From NCBI RefSeq assembly GCF_000203795.2, contig NW_006281116.1, positions 141,195 through 205,194 of the forward strand: 64,000 nt of DNA, written 5' to 3'. Below, piece after piece: positions 10,758-23,096 of the stretch. The position numbers and the translations under genes are program-made. The first letter of the stretch is position 1. Each line of letters starts with the position of its first letter. A model generated the notes under the pieces. It was not told the origin of the DNA, searched no databases, and saw nothing but the letters and a program-made list of their open reading frames with translations. Source of the stretch: Batrachochytrium dendrobatidis JAM81 (taxonomy: Eukaryota; Chytridiomycota; Chytridiomycetes; Rhizophydiales).

Positions 10758-12962
10758 ATGGCAGATATGGATGACGGCGACGATGAATTACTTTACAGCA
10801 GCAACAATGCACAGGATAATGACATTTCAGATAATCATCGCACTCTTGACTGTAAGGTCTAATCAATGCATTGCAGACTCTTCAATGCATTGATTTGCAA
10901 CTAGATATGCTGACCTAATTGTCATGACCATTTCTGGTTCATATTAGCCACTCATGTAGATGAAAATAAACCGTCTGGCAGTGACAACCAAGAGGCCAAT
11001 GACGCCGATGACAGCGATAGTGATGATGTACGACTTTTCGAGTATTAAATTTGTAGATTAGCCAAGTGGTTTGGTGGAGAGTGCGCTTGACATCTTTAAT
11101 ATACTGATCTTCAATGCTGGATTATCAACTACATTGAACTGTTTAGGACATTGAGATTGTGCTTGCAGTGCCAGACGATGCTTCCATTTCAGGATCTGGT
11201 GTTCCAGCAGCAGGAAATGCAGACTCGGCGCATACTGCTGCAAGTGCAGCTATTCTACCAGCAAATTCAAAAACTGTTCAATCTAAATCAGCAATAGGAT
11301 TGCCCATCCCAAGACAAGGTAAAGTTTAGTAGATATCGAGTCCAGCTTGCCGAATATCGGCTTGAACTTGTTGCAGAATATTCAATTTTGCTAATTCATT
11401 GTTTTTGTAGATTCAACTGCTCCTGCTGCACAACAACCCGCTACTGGATCAGGGAAACCTACTATTGATATCGATGCTGTTGGACAATATGAGGGAAAAG
11501 ATATTTTAGATGTGGATACGGATCAATTTGAAGATAAGCCATGGAAAAAACCAGGTGCAGATATCACCGACTACTTTAATTACGGATTCAATGAACAAAC
11601 TTGGAAAACATATTGCAACAAGCAAAAGATGATGCGAGAGGAAATCCAAATGCAGAAGCGACTAAATGTAACCAAATTCTTTGTATTGTAAGTGTTGGAT
11701 TGCTAAAATGACCATTTTTATTTCATTTCGTTACGCATAGCCATACGATCTTCCAATGGATTCAGACTATGGATTTGACATGCAAGCATTTGCTGCTCAG
11801 CAACGTATGCTGGGTAATCCCATGCCGGTTTTTTCTACTGGAAAATACCAACGGTTACCCCATACTGGCTATGGCGCAGATAATACTTTAAAACAGCAAT
11901 CTATTATGGGGAAAAGACCACGAGATGAAGATGATTCTGTCAAGGTGTTAGGAGAGCAAACTATTTCTACTGATCGTTCGCGAAACAAAGAATCATCAGC
12001 TTCTGGGCATCAAGGAGGGTCATCTTTGGATATTCCAGGTAATTTATTGACTGCATTGCACTTTGTTCTTGATTGTTGTAGATTTTAGCAATTAAAGATT
12101 CAATGCATTGATGCGCAGCTCTATGCACTGAATGATTTTGCGTTGATATTTTAACAAGTGATTGCTGTGATTACGCAAGTTAACATTGAACTTTGAATAG
12201 ACCATCAAAATCCACCCACCCAGATGGGTTTTATTCCTTCTGTGGTATGTAATGTGCATTTTATTTGACTTTAATCATATATTTGTTTAAAATCTTGAAA
12301 CACTAATTGGTGCATTTTTGAAACGTATATTTCCAGAATGTATTTGGAGACATTCATAGACATTTCCCAGGAAACCCAGAGTTGGGAGTTATTCAGCAGC
12401 ATCCAGTGTTTGGCCAGTTTTCTCAAGGACCTGGTGGAAATATACCACGTATGGATCAGTAAGTAAATTTTATTTTTGCTCTAGCTACATTATACTTTTG
12501 AAACATTCGCTATTGTATTTATATACGTCATATGCTACAGTAACGAAAAGCTAATTGGATTTATACATAGCTCTCTGTTACCACGTCCTTTAGATGGTGT
12601 TTTACCTGTCCCATTTGGGTTTGATCCGCGTGCAATACCCGCTGGTCTTGATCCTCGTGCCTCTGCTGCCCATATGGCTGATATCTCGGGAAAGCCTACT
12701 AACATTTCGGGCCAGACAGACAGAGATCGGGACTCCCGCGAAAATCGTGATAGGGGACGAGATCGTGATAGGGACCGAGCAAAGGAGCGAGATCGTGACC
12801 GTGGCAGAGACAACAGGGACAGAGGTCGAGATTCGCGTGATAGTCGAGATCGAGATCGTGACAGGCAAGTACATGCACGCAATCATTCATTCAAACATTA
12901 GGCTGATATTGACTAAACTATTGAAAATTATATTTATTATTATTTTCAGAAAGAGGCGGTAG
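10758..12962 (+). CDS. FIP1: Pre-mRNA 3'-end-processing factor FIP1
   Basis: FIP1 is a subunit of the cleavage and polyadenylation factor that tethers poly(A) polymerase. The ATG at 10758 opens an acidic N-terminus ([15 protein letters not shown], then DADDSDSDD and [11 protein letters not shown]). The diagnostic Fip1 motif is at 11540-11625: [20 protein letters not shown] followed by TWKTYCNKQ. Downstream are Gly/Pro/Met-rich segments and a C-terminal run of Arg-Asp/Arg-Glu dipeptides (about 12716-12863), as in animal FIP1L1. Exons at about 10758-10855, 10948-11027, 11148-11318, 11411-11687, 11741-12038, 12200-12244, 12337-12460, 12571-12863 and 12950-12962. The last join uses a GC donor (GCAAGT) and ends in KRR. 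Without it the protein would read through to a stop at 12901. Convergent with the kinesin, stops 23 bp apart. Confidence 0.92.
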
Positions 12963-12985
12963 AATATCCTACAGCCCACTAGTAT

Positions 12986-15900
12986 TCATTGTTGATTGCA
13001 TTCACCAGGTTGTCCCTCTTTAAGGACTTTGTCTTTGATACGTGTTTGTCTGCCTGAGGCTCCCTACAAAGATGTGTTTGGAAAACAATCGCATTAAAAC
13101 AAATTGAAATAATAAACTTCTTCTTTGCTTTATACACCAAAAGTGTCATGGACTTACTATTTCACGTTGGCGACCAACTGGCTGTGAGGCGTCTGCTTTA
13201 TTCATCAATCGGGGACGTCGTGTTCCTTGAGTTACATCTGAGGTCAAGCCATGGGTACGCTTATGGGACAGGGTAGAAGTGCCAGTTGTGTTTTGTTCCG
13301 GCTGACAGTGAGCGTCAACTTTAGAGTTTACATTACAAACTGTTTCAGATAGCACACTGAGCTTTTGATTAACAGGTTGCTGTGATTTTGTATTCATGGG
13401 CAATGAGTCAAAATTCTCCAAATCTGCAACAATATGAGCGGCCTGTATCACAGGCTTGCTTTTTTGCAATTGAATCTGATTCTCAAGCCGCATGATCTCT
13501 AGCTCTAATTGGCGTTTTTGTCCTTTTTCTGAAAATTAATAATACAACAATCCTGTCTGGTTAGAAAATATATTGTCAGAAAAGCGTCAATTAAAACAAC
13601 CCTACCATCAGCAAGACACATGCCCATTGTTTGAAGTTTCTTTTTTAGCATATGCACCTCTTGTTCAAGCATAGCTACTTTTGTCAATGACAAAATAAGC
13701 TATTTTATAGTTTGTAAATGCAGTGTCAATATTGGCACATTTATAAAGTCAATAAAAAAACATGTAAATCAGCTTAACCTCAGTATTTTCCTCTTCGGAT
13801 TGCTGTCCACTCTTGATTGGTCGATTGTTTTGCAAATATGAAAACGCAGAAAGCGCTGCTGGCTCTATTTCCGAGACATTGTTCTAGTAAAAATAAAATG
13901 TGGTATGAAAAAGTAAATACCGAGATCTTATGTAATCATAAATCAATATCAAATCGAAAATAGTTTTAGGTAAAAAAATACCGGCAAAACTGAGTGCTCC
14001 AGCTTTCTATCAATCATAGTTTCCTGGTCTATGGACCTAAAATTGCATACAAATGTAAATAAAGCAAATCAAATCAGCAGTTTCTAGTATATATTCAAAT
14101 ATGCTGCATCAAAATTTACTCGAGTGATCGACGCAGTCGTATCTTAAGATCCTCTATTTGCTTGTCCCGCTCTACAAGAGTTTGTTCAAGCTCAGAAACT
14201 TTGCGTGAGGCCTTTTTAAACTATAAAAAATCGTCAATAAAAAGGAAATAGCATCAAAAATAGTGCATGTTCATGGCAGTTCACTAACCTCAAACGCCAC
14301 ATTGTAGCCTGTACTGGTTTGACTAGAATATATGGACTCAAAATCTTCAAATGAAATGAAACCACGATTCTTGAGCACGTCTTTAGCTGCATCCATAATT
14401 ATCGATAATGATTGCAAACTAGATTGTAATTGCTCATATTCAATATGTGCAGCTGCCAGTTTAGACTCTAGATCGTGTACTTTTTGACTCCAAAAAGCAT
14501 CCGTCTTTGTAGAGCCTTCTTTTATTTGATCACGAAGTGCAGCAATCTATCAACAGTGACAAAAGTAAGTATTACTTAATATGTGGATAAATAAAGTGCA
14601 GCTTTGCAACTATACCTCATTAGTGAGGTCATTTGCTCGGTTTTGTAAACGGGTTTGATCGCAAGTGCTCTGTTTGGCATCTTGTTCAAACAATGATATT
14701 TCGTTTTCTTTTTCAGCACGCTCATCTTCAAGCAAAACGCGCAGTGTCTCTGTATCCCTGCATTTTTGAGTATACTGTCGATCCAAGTTGCATATTTGCT
14801 GATCTCGCTCAATCAAGTCCTAATATTCCAGATGGTAAAATGTGTGAATTTAATAAAACCTTGTTATAAAATATACATCTGTTAGTTTTAAAGCATCCTA
14901 CAATCTCCAGAGATGCGATTCGCTCTTCAAGATCCTTCCTATTCTTTTCGTAAACACTGTTTGTGGACTAAAAATTGTATAGTGACATAATATGAGTGTG
15001 TTTTTACAAATTTGTTGATATAAAATCTAGTACTATTCCAATCTCACCTGTAGTTCATAATGCAAAGCATCCAATTCTGTCGAGATTGATTGACAATGCG
15101 ACAGCTTGTCATCGAGACGTTTTTCCAATATACCATTCATATCCATAAATTTGAATTTTTCCTGGAATAAAGTATTCATAGTCTACATACGTACAAGTTA
15201 GTTAAAAGCCTTTTATATACAAAGCAACAAATATAATCAGTGCATCACCTGGTGAAGCTGGAAAAGTTCGGACATGGTTGACTTTTCCTGCTCTAGTATA
15301 AACAGCGTATCGCTACATAAAGGCTGATGGTCCCGTTTAAGACGCTACAATTATGTGTCAGACCACAAGATATTTATGATCAAAAGTATATAAAGCATAG
15401 ATATTCACCTCAAAGTTTTCATTGACAAGTCGGTGTTTTTGGCCAATTTCCTCGTGCCAATCAACATGACAGTTTTTCGAAACGTTATTACCTTCATATC
15501 TTTTTTGTAAAGCAGTTATGTCTAGAATAAAATCAGTATATGCGATATGAACAAAAACACGACGCATTTCTTACTTTTTTGAATTTCAGTCGAAGCTTTT
15601 TTAGCAAATTCTAAGGATTGTTCAAGTTCGCAATTGCGCTTGAATTTCGTATAAGCGTCATCAATTAAAAGGCAAAGCTGCTCCATAAATTTATAAATAT
15701 TAACTTCCTTGGCCCTTAAATAAGATTCTTTCTCTTGAAGCTGTAAATAAAAATTATGTTCGAATTGATTTATCCACGTATAAACATGATTGAGTTGGAT
15801 CTCAATAAAGTGGCTCATAGCAATCAGCTGGTTTTGCAATTCCAAAGTGCAAACCTCGGCAGAATTTTTATCAGCTTCAAGATGCTGAATATCAATTGCA

Positions 15901-18900
15901 CTTTGAGTAGCTGCGGTTTCCATTTCTTTCAGTGTCTGTGCCAGTTTAGTTTCAAGATCCATCATGTGACACTCAACAATCTCTTTTTCCGAAATAGCAC
16001 GTTGAACATCATCTAAACCTTGATTTATAAGCGTTTCCTTTTCGTCCATTACCTGTATAAGTTGGCCTTTTAGCTCATGCACCAAATCATCTGCGGCTAC
16101 CTTTTCGGCTTCAAAACGTTGAACATTGGCCGTACTTTGAATAATCAATAGTGATTTTTCTTCCAAAATATGCTTAAATTCCATTTCAGAATCGAGTAGG
16201 CGTTCCTCAATAGCGTTTTTCTCGTTTTGAAGTTGCTGTACAACGCTGGATATTTGTGTCAACTGAGACTCAAGATCACGAACACGAGTGTTTGCAAGAT
16301 TTTTTTCTTTTTCAAAATGCTGAATCTCAGTTGCATTTTGAGCAAGTAAAACTTCTCTATCGAAAAAGGCTTGTTTCAATTGGGTCTCGAGCTCCAGTGC
16401 ACGTGCTACAGCCGATTCTTTCAAAAGTTTGGAATTTTCAGCATTCTTGAGATTCTGATCGATAAGCTCATCTTTTTCCTGCATAGTATGTGCTAGCTTA
16501 TCCTCCAAATCGGAAACACGCATTTCTGCAGTATCTCTATCGAAAAAGGCTTGTTTCAATTGGGTCTCGAGCTCCAGTGCATGTGCTACAGCCGATTCTT
16601 TCAAAAGTTTGGAATTTTCAGCATTCTTGAGATTCTGATCGATAAGCTCATCTTTTTCCTGCATAGTATGTGCTAGCTTATCCTCCAAATCGGAAACACG
16701 CATTTCTGCAGTATCTCTATCGAAAAAGGCTTGTTTCAATTGGGTCTCGAGCTCCAGTGCACGTGCTACAGCAGATTCTTTCAAAAGTTTGGAATTTTCA
16801 GCATTCTTGAGATTCTGATCGATAAGCTCATCTTTTTCCTGCATAGTATGTGCTAGCTTATCCTCCAAATCGGAAACACGCATTTCTGCAGTATCTCTAT
16901 CGAAAAAGGCTTGTTTCAATTGGGTCTCGAGCTCCAGTGCACGTGCTACAGCCGATTCTTTCAAAAGTTTGGAATTTTCAGCATTCTTGAGATTCTGATC
17001 GATAAGCTCATCTTTTTCCTGCATAGTATGTGCTAGCTTATCCTCCAAATCGGAAACACGCATTTCTGTAGTATCCTTTTCAGACACGATACGTTGAATA
17101 TAATCCATATTCTGAATATTAATTGTATCCATCTCACTTATAGTTTCAAAAAGTTTAGACTCGAAATTTGACGCAAGAGCTTCAGCAGCCTCTTTTTCCA
17201 TTATTGAGTGCTGTAGTGCTTCGATAGTCTTGGATTCAAAATCGCGTTTCTCCTGTAGAAAATCTTGTAATTGTACCTGTAATTGCTCTATCAGTGAGCT
17301 TTGATCCTTTTCCTTTTCACAGTAATGTCTAAGTTGATTATTTTGCTGTTCAATTGTAGACAAGTATTTTTTTTCCTGAAGTTGAAGTAAATGCACTTGT
17401 TCAATCGTTTCTTGAAGCTCGGTAGAAATACCAAAAAGTACAGTATTTGTCTTTTCTTGCTGCGCTTTAAGCTCGCTATTTGACATTTTTAAATCGCAAA
17501 TTTCGTTATGAAGACACTGGCTAGCTTGCTTTTGGATATTGCACATGTCCAATGCGGACTGGCAAGCTGATTCTGAATCTTCAAGAGCTTTTGTAGTGCG
17601 TGTAAGTTGTTCTTTCGAATCTTCAAGATCCAATTTCAGCTATCCATAAAGCCCATTAGCAAGTCAAAAACTGTTAAATAAATCAAACACAAACATTGAT
17701 CACCTGCTTATTAATAGACTTTTGCTTTCCATAATTTTCACAAGCCTGTTGAACAACTGTTTCATCCTAAATGTAAAAACATAAGTTTTAAAAATCCTAA
17801 TATAAATACATATTAAGCAGCCTGATATACCTGCAATAGCTTATTCTGAAGTTGTTCAACCACTTTTTGAAGCTGTGTTTCTTTGGTCGTTAAAAAAGAG
17901 ACTTTGAGATTATAAGATTGAATACAGGCGACTAAAGGCTAAACATGCAGTATATGTCATCAAGCCAAAGTCTCTACTGATACATGATTTGCATGTCAAC
18001 AATACAAAGAAATACCTGCAATATTTGAATATAATGGTCATCAGATGGTAGTTGCTGTCCATCAAGTATTTTTTCAACTGCCAACTGCAAAGAGCAATCA
18101 TGTGTCTAATTAAAGTCCAGTTATATACTGTTAGAATAATCAATCGCTATATATCTGCTTATGAATATCAAAAATCCATAGTGCATCACAATACTATGGC
18201 ATGTACTAATCATACCTGTGTATCTGCGTTGACGGTTGTGCATTCCATCACATTACTTTCTCGTGAACAATGTCTACATAAGTTTTGAAAAAAACATTAG
18301 ATCTGAAACAGAATTATTTCCAAACTTATTCTTACATCTTGATTTCTGCTTTTTCTGGTAAATTCTGATACCAAGTTTGGGTTTCAATTTTTTCCGACTC
18401 TGTCAATGCCGAAGCATTTTCAGACACACCAGGAAACCAAGTTTGGCGACGGTTTGAGCGTGCCTTTTTCTAAGTGCATTACATACAAGCCAAGTAAATT
18501 AATAGACCATGGAAGAATCAATGCATGCATACTATGATTAAATTAATACTTTTAAAGATCGATCGGATATATCCTCAAGACCAATGCATGTTGAATCCAA
18601 AATTGCATGCCGAAGCGAGTCGAGTTTTTCATTCAGTAACAACTAATAAAAAAACATACGTTTTTAAGTAATCATAAAATGCTGCCATTTAACTGTACTC
18701 AAAAACGCCAATGATTTTAAAATACCTTTTCTTGAATTCCATGCTTAGAGCCAGTTAAACTTTCTTCAAGTACGGCTTTCTTGCTAATTGACGGTTTTAT
18801 GCATAAATCTGATGCATCTGGCAAAGGCTGATTCAAACATATTAGTAAAAGTGGTGTTGGTGTAAGCCAAAAAATCTACATACTGATTGAGACATCGAGT

Positions 18901-21700
18901 TTTCAGTAGAAGATTGGCCCGATTCTACTGTACGTAGCTAAACATATTGACGATTTCATTACAAAATTTGCATGTTACATAAGCAAACACATGAATGATA
19001 AATGTATATTGGGCCAAGATACAGCGTACTTACCTGAACCAATTGTTTTTTGAGTTGATCAATTTCACGCTTGTATCTTTTTAAAAGAGTTTCATCCGAG
19101 ACCAACTATATAATAAAAAGGGTTAGATTCATCAAACGCAATGACTCTAAAGCAATATTATCAAGTAAAATGATACCTCATTAACCTGCGGTTTGTTAGT
19201 GATTGTTTTGGCTCGACTAGCAAAGCGAAGTGTCGAGTGTGTTTCATCAGAGTGTAGTTGAGCTGGTGTAATGGTGCAAATAATAGCAGTGTTTGCATTT
19301 CCTCCAATGGATGGCTGAAGAATCCTTGTGAGCTTTGAGTCGCGATATGGAATATGACGTCTGTATTCAGGTGAATTAATTAGGTTCAAAAGTATCAGCC
19401 ATTGGCAGCGCAATACATGTAGATGTATGAAAATGCAATACATACTTGTCACCACCATCTGATAGCTTTCCAATCACTGTCGATAAAGTAAGAAGACTTT
19501 TGTTGATATGACCACCTTCCTTGAGACGGATACCCTCTGCACCGGTGTGCCCAACTCGTTCTGAGCCAGCTAGATCTACCAGATTCTATTATAGTAATGT
19601 TAGTCAGGGTGCTACGAGTATATTAAAATAGTCATCATAAGTGGGTATAGACCAAGTATTAATAAATAGTTTAAACTAAAACACTAAATGCATACCAATT
19701 GAGAAACTTTGACTGCGTCTGCATTATCCTTTCGAAAGCGACTTTCCACAACCTAAAGTGCAAATACAAGTTAAATAGCAAAATAAAGTCACCACAGATT
19801 TAGTTTGGCTTACCATTTTAAAAATGGTATGCGAGCGACTACTTTTGTCATTCATGTTGGTTTCTCCAATATGGCGGTTTCCTAAATGATTAAAAGTGTG
19901 ATCAATTAAACCATTGTCCATTTTGAATCATATTGACTCCAGTGATCGACAATTAACAAAACGAGCCTGATTTAAAATAAAAGCATTGCGTATAAAAATC
20001 GGCACCTACCTTCTCCAATAGCAAGAATTTCTTTAATCTGAACTGCTGAACTAACAACATGCTCTGAAAGATTGCCAACGAATATATCACGCTGAATGAT
20101 TCAAAAATTAGCACATCAATTTTATATGAATGTACAAGCGAGAATAGTTTGAGATACACACATTGATGGTTTCATGAATTTTCAAATTAATATTTCCCGG
20201 CTCGAGAAGGTCGCGAATAACTTCGTTATAAATCTCAAGGTAAGAAACACGCAATAGAAATTCACTATCTTGATTCTAATAATCAGCCAAGATTAGATCA
20301 CAGCTTCAACCACGTGTTAATATTTACACTAGTAAACTGCTTACTTTTGAAATGTGACGAAAAATATTCTCAACTGCCAGCAAAATAATACCAGGCTCAG
20401 ACTCATCGCCCATCATGGTGTGTGTTTTACCAGAAGATGTTTGTCCATATGCAAAAATAGTCCCTGTGTAATAAAAGATTGGATACACATTTAAAATTAA
20501 TCAAATGAAAATAAGTAAATTTCTAGAATCTCATTGTCAATTCATTGCAAATTGAATTAAAACCATGCAAAAAATTCTCTAAAATCACTATATCTGCTTA
20601 CCATTGATACCTTTCATGCAAGACTCTACAAGATCTGATGCCAAAATATTATATACATCCGCTGTAATTGATGCTTGCCCAAAAATATGATCTTATTAAA
20701 AAGTTCAAAGCAAACGAGATTAATGGATTCAAATTCGAACAGTGTTAGTAGATTAGTCTGGTAAAGCTAAACTGAATGAAAATCTCAATCTTTCATTAGA
20801 CGTGAGCTCAACTACAACCACATTCACGTAAAATGGAACACTAAATAGGATTGTAGAATAAGCAGCCAATCTCATGAAATAATTGATGCCACCAAATTTA
20901 TTGAGCAGTGTGTCTTGAACTCATAGGTTGACTGATGTTTGTGCTCATTCTGTATAAAAAAGTGTGCAAATAGTCACATCTCTGTTCCAATACATTCGAC
21001 ATCCTTCACACTTGTTCAATCTCCAACTCCTCTTTCACTACAAGTAAGCATGTGTGATTGGCATGGAAGCAACAGTCGTATTTCTGAGACGTGCGACCAC
21101 TGTTTTTTGAATTAGAACGCAAATGTATCTGAGATTAGATACAACAAAGATGGGCTGTATTGACCACAGTCAAACCCAATATCTGGTGATCGTATGACGT
21201 ATGGTTATATCAACTGGGGATAATCAGTTCAAAACTATAGTTTGATTGTGCACCATATGGTACACGTTGTTTGGAACAAGAACTAAGAATGCCAATTGGA
21301 GTCAAATATTCAAGTATTGTATATTCCAAAGTAAAATAGCGACTGCAAGATAGATAAAGAAAAGTTCCATTCACATGAATACAGCTGTAAAAGAAACAAC
21401 AGCCAAAAAGAAATCATCAGTCCAATAGCATAATGTTGAATAAAACATACCAAACGTATAAGTCGTTGAGGCAGCACTAATACCGGCACTAGTTCCTGTT
21501 GAAAAACTTGCACATCGCTGGTCATTCATCTGAGCCATGGACCCAGCTACAGTGGCAGTATTCGTCCAGATCATGCTGGAATTATGACCCCAAGCATATC
21601 CGGTTTCACCAACAGCCTTTTCTCTGGAATTAAGTGGACGAATACGAATGGCCACAGAAACATCAACGCTACAGTCTCTGCTCTTATCTCTTTCATCCAT
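12986..21700 (-). CDS. CENP-E-like kinesin (kinesin-7)
   Basis: Plus-end microtubule motor with a very long coiled-coil tail; CENP-E acts at kinetochores. The ATG at 21700 opens [20 protein letters not shown], the usual kinesin beta-1 strand. Motor landmarks: IRIRPLN; DHIFGQ after a long first intron; [17 protein letters not shown] (P-loop, about 20450); [13 protein letters not shown] (switch I); [17 protein letters not shown] (switch II); [16 protein letters not shown]. The neck is followed by about 6 kb of coiled coil. One 15.6-17.6 kb exon alone encodes about 700 residues and holds four copies of a 60-residue repeat. The final exon (12986-13063) encodes [18 protein letters not shown] then PGECNQQ and the stop. 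That ending agrees with CENP-E by ending in a CaaX-like CNQQ. Exon models in the small C-terminal exons are approximate. Confidence 0.85.
16354..17073 (-). repeat. Four-copy 180-bp tandem repeat in the kinesin coiled coil
   Basis: The segment TCTCTATCGAAAAAGGCTTG recurs at 16354, 16534, 16714 and 16894, a period of exactly 180 bp or 60 codons. The encoded unit starts [20 protein letters not shown] and ends [13 protein letters not shown]. Copies differ by only a few bases (for example one Arg to His change, ARAL versus AHAL). The period is not an integral number of heptads (60/7 = 8.57), so the coil register shifts at each boundary unless stutters compensate. Very high identity suggests recent duplication or homogenisation. 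Confidence 0.95.
20815..21387. mobile_element. MITE copy 3, in the first intron of the kinesin gene
   Basis: 573-bp element flanked by TA (20813-20814 and 21388-21389). Left end CAACCACATTCACGTAAAATG; right end, on the other strand, CAGCTGTATTCATGTGAATG. Its right 200 bp, reversed, match the left part of copy 1, including the shared stretch TTGTTCCAAACAACGTGTA. Located wholly within the intron between TTYTF and DHIFG, which is about 755 bp long, far above the local norm. Confidence 0.75.
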
Positions 21701-21718
21701 ACAGTAATGCACTGCTTA

Positions 21719-22298
21719 AAGCCGTATTCACGTAAAATAGAACACTAAATAAGAGTCAAGTACGCAATCTCATGAAATGATTGGCGTCATCAAATTTACT
21801 GGACATTGTTTTATGAACTCTTTAGTTGCTGGTCTGTGCTCGTTTTTGTATAAAAAACTAACCGAATGTTCACATTTCTGTTTCAATAAATCGTCTATTC
21901 TTTACGCTTGTTCAATCTTCAACTCTCGTCTCTACAAACTAAACAGTGGATAATTGGCATGTAGAATTGCATCCCTAAAATATGTTGAACTAGAACGCGA
22001 ATGTATCTGATTAAAATACAAAGTTTGTATAGATTTGGCAACAATCAAACCAATATTTGGATTGCAATGCATCAATTTGGTCATTGTACAATGTATGGCC
22101 ATGTCAAATGATGAGATTACTCCAGTTCAAACCGATGGTTTGATTGTGTACATCATACGACAAACGTTGCGTTTATTGAAGGATTAACAATGTATATTGA
22201 TAAAGTTGATGTGTAGTATAGAACACTGCAAATAACTAACTATTGACCATCCAAAGCAAAATAATAATTAAAAATGTTTCGTTTTGCATGAATAGTGC
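21719..22298. mobile_element. MITE copy 4, 19 bp upstream of the kinesin start codon
   Basis: About 580 bp. Left end AAGCCGTATTCACGTAAAAT with TA at 21717-21718; right end degenerate, ...TTTTGCATGAATAGTGC followed by TA. From 21951 to 22298 it is about 98 percent identical by eye to 30536-30883 (copy 5). The position means the kinesin 5' leader and promoter must lie inside or beyond this element. Confidence 0.75.
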
Positions 22299-22555
22299 TA
22301 ATTATATCTGACGACAATACAAATTATATTCAAAGTTTAGAAACTATTCAAAGCTGTTTAAAATCAACCGATCGATACACATGAGAGCACAACATCAACC
22401 CAACGTGATGGTCTAATGGCTGGCCAACAGGTTTCATGTGTGATAATACTGAATGACTGTCGAGTTAAACAGCACTTGCTATGTCTGTTGGGTTGAGCAT
22501 GCCAAGATATGTATTGGTACCACCACATGATACATTACAGTTCAATGGGTGTTTT
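22299..22555. other. Spacer between MITE copy 4 and the FolC-like relic
   Basis: About 260 bp, AT-rich. No ORF, repeat or RNA gene recognised. It may contain further decayed sequence of the adjacent folate-gene relic, but no motif could be read. Confidence 0.4.
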
Positions 22556-22557
22556 AA

Positions 22558-23096
22558 AAATGTTGGATTGCTATCTGAAATATGTATTTGATACAATCAA
22601 TGTGATTGATTCTGTAACATGTCCTGGCAGAATGGAATGAATTCAGCATCTAGATCTACCTATTTCAGATCCACCTACAAATCGTCGTGTTTTGCTTGAT
22701 GGTGCACACAACCCATTGGTTGCTGTAGTTCGTGCAGACTAGGTCAACCATCAACAAAATGCAATAGCGTTACTTGCACATGTTTACTGGATTGTTGAAT
22801 TTACTAATGGAATAGATATCCATAATTTACTTTCATGCCTTGTTCAACCCAAGATCGTGTTTGTCGTTCCATTTGCACAACCACTTGATATGCCTTGGAT
22901 TCATTCAGAGGATACTCGTATTATTGCACATGTGGCCGATACACTGATTCAAGGCGATACGCCATCGCAATGCTTTGACAGTTTTGCAAATGCGTGGAAC
23001 GTTATCACATCTAATAACACCGATTGCATTGTTGCTATTTGTGGTTCACTTGATTTGGTATCTGAAGTGTACCGCACTCTACACATGACGTTTTAG
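22558..23096 (+). pseudogene. Decayed folylpolyglutamate/dihydrofolate synthase (FolC family) C-terminal relic
   Basis: The C-terminal half of a FolC-family ligase is readable in one frame but interrupted. KYVFDTINVIDSVTCPGRME is followed by TGA where the family has Trp, then IQHLDLPISDPPTNRRVLLD, GAHNPLVAVVRAD (the conserved DGAHNP motif), a TAG, and then an open stretch from 22857 (VFVVPFAQPLDMPWIHSEDT ... VAICGSLDLVSEVYRTL) that reaches the normal end TAG at 23096. The CPGR motif also shows TGT where WPGR is usual. The N-terminal ATP-binding half was not found. Two in-frame stops plus missing 5' exons make this a pseudogene. The MPW motif favours a FOL3-type dihydrofolate synthase, but FPGS is possible. 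Confidence 0.8.

Noticed and set aside
12535..12890. Long minus-strand ORFs rich in Ser/Arg/Leu opposite the FIP1 tail
   Set aside because: They are antisense images of the Arg-Asp repeats of FIP1, with no independent motif or splice support.
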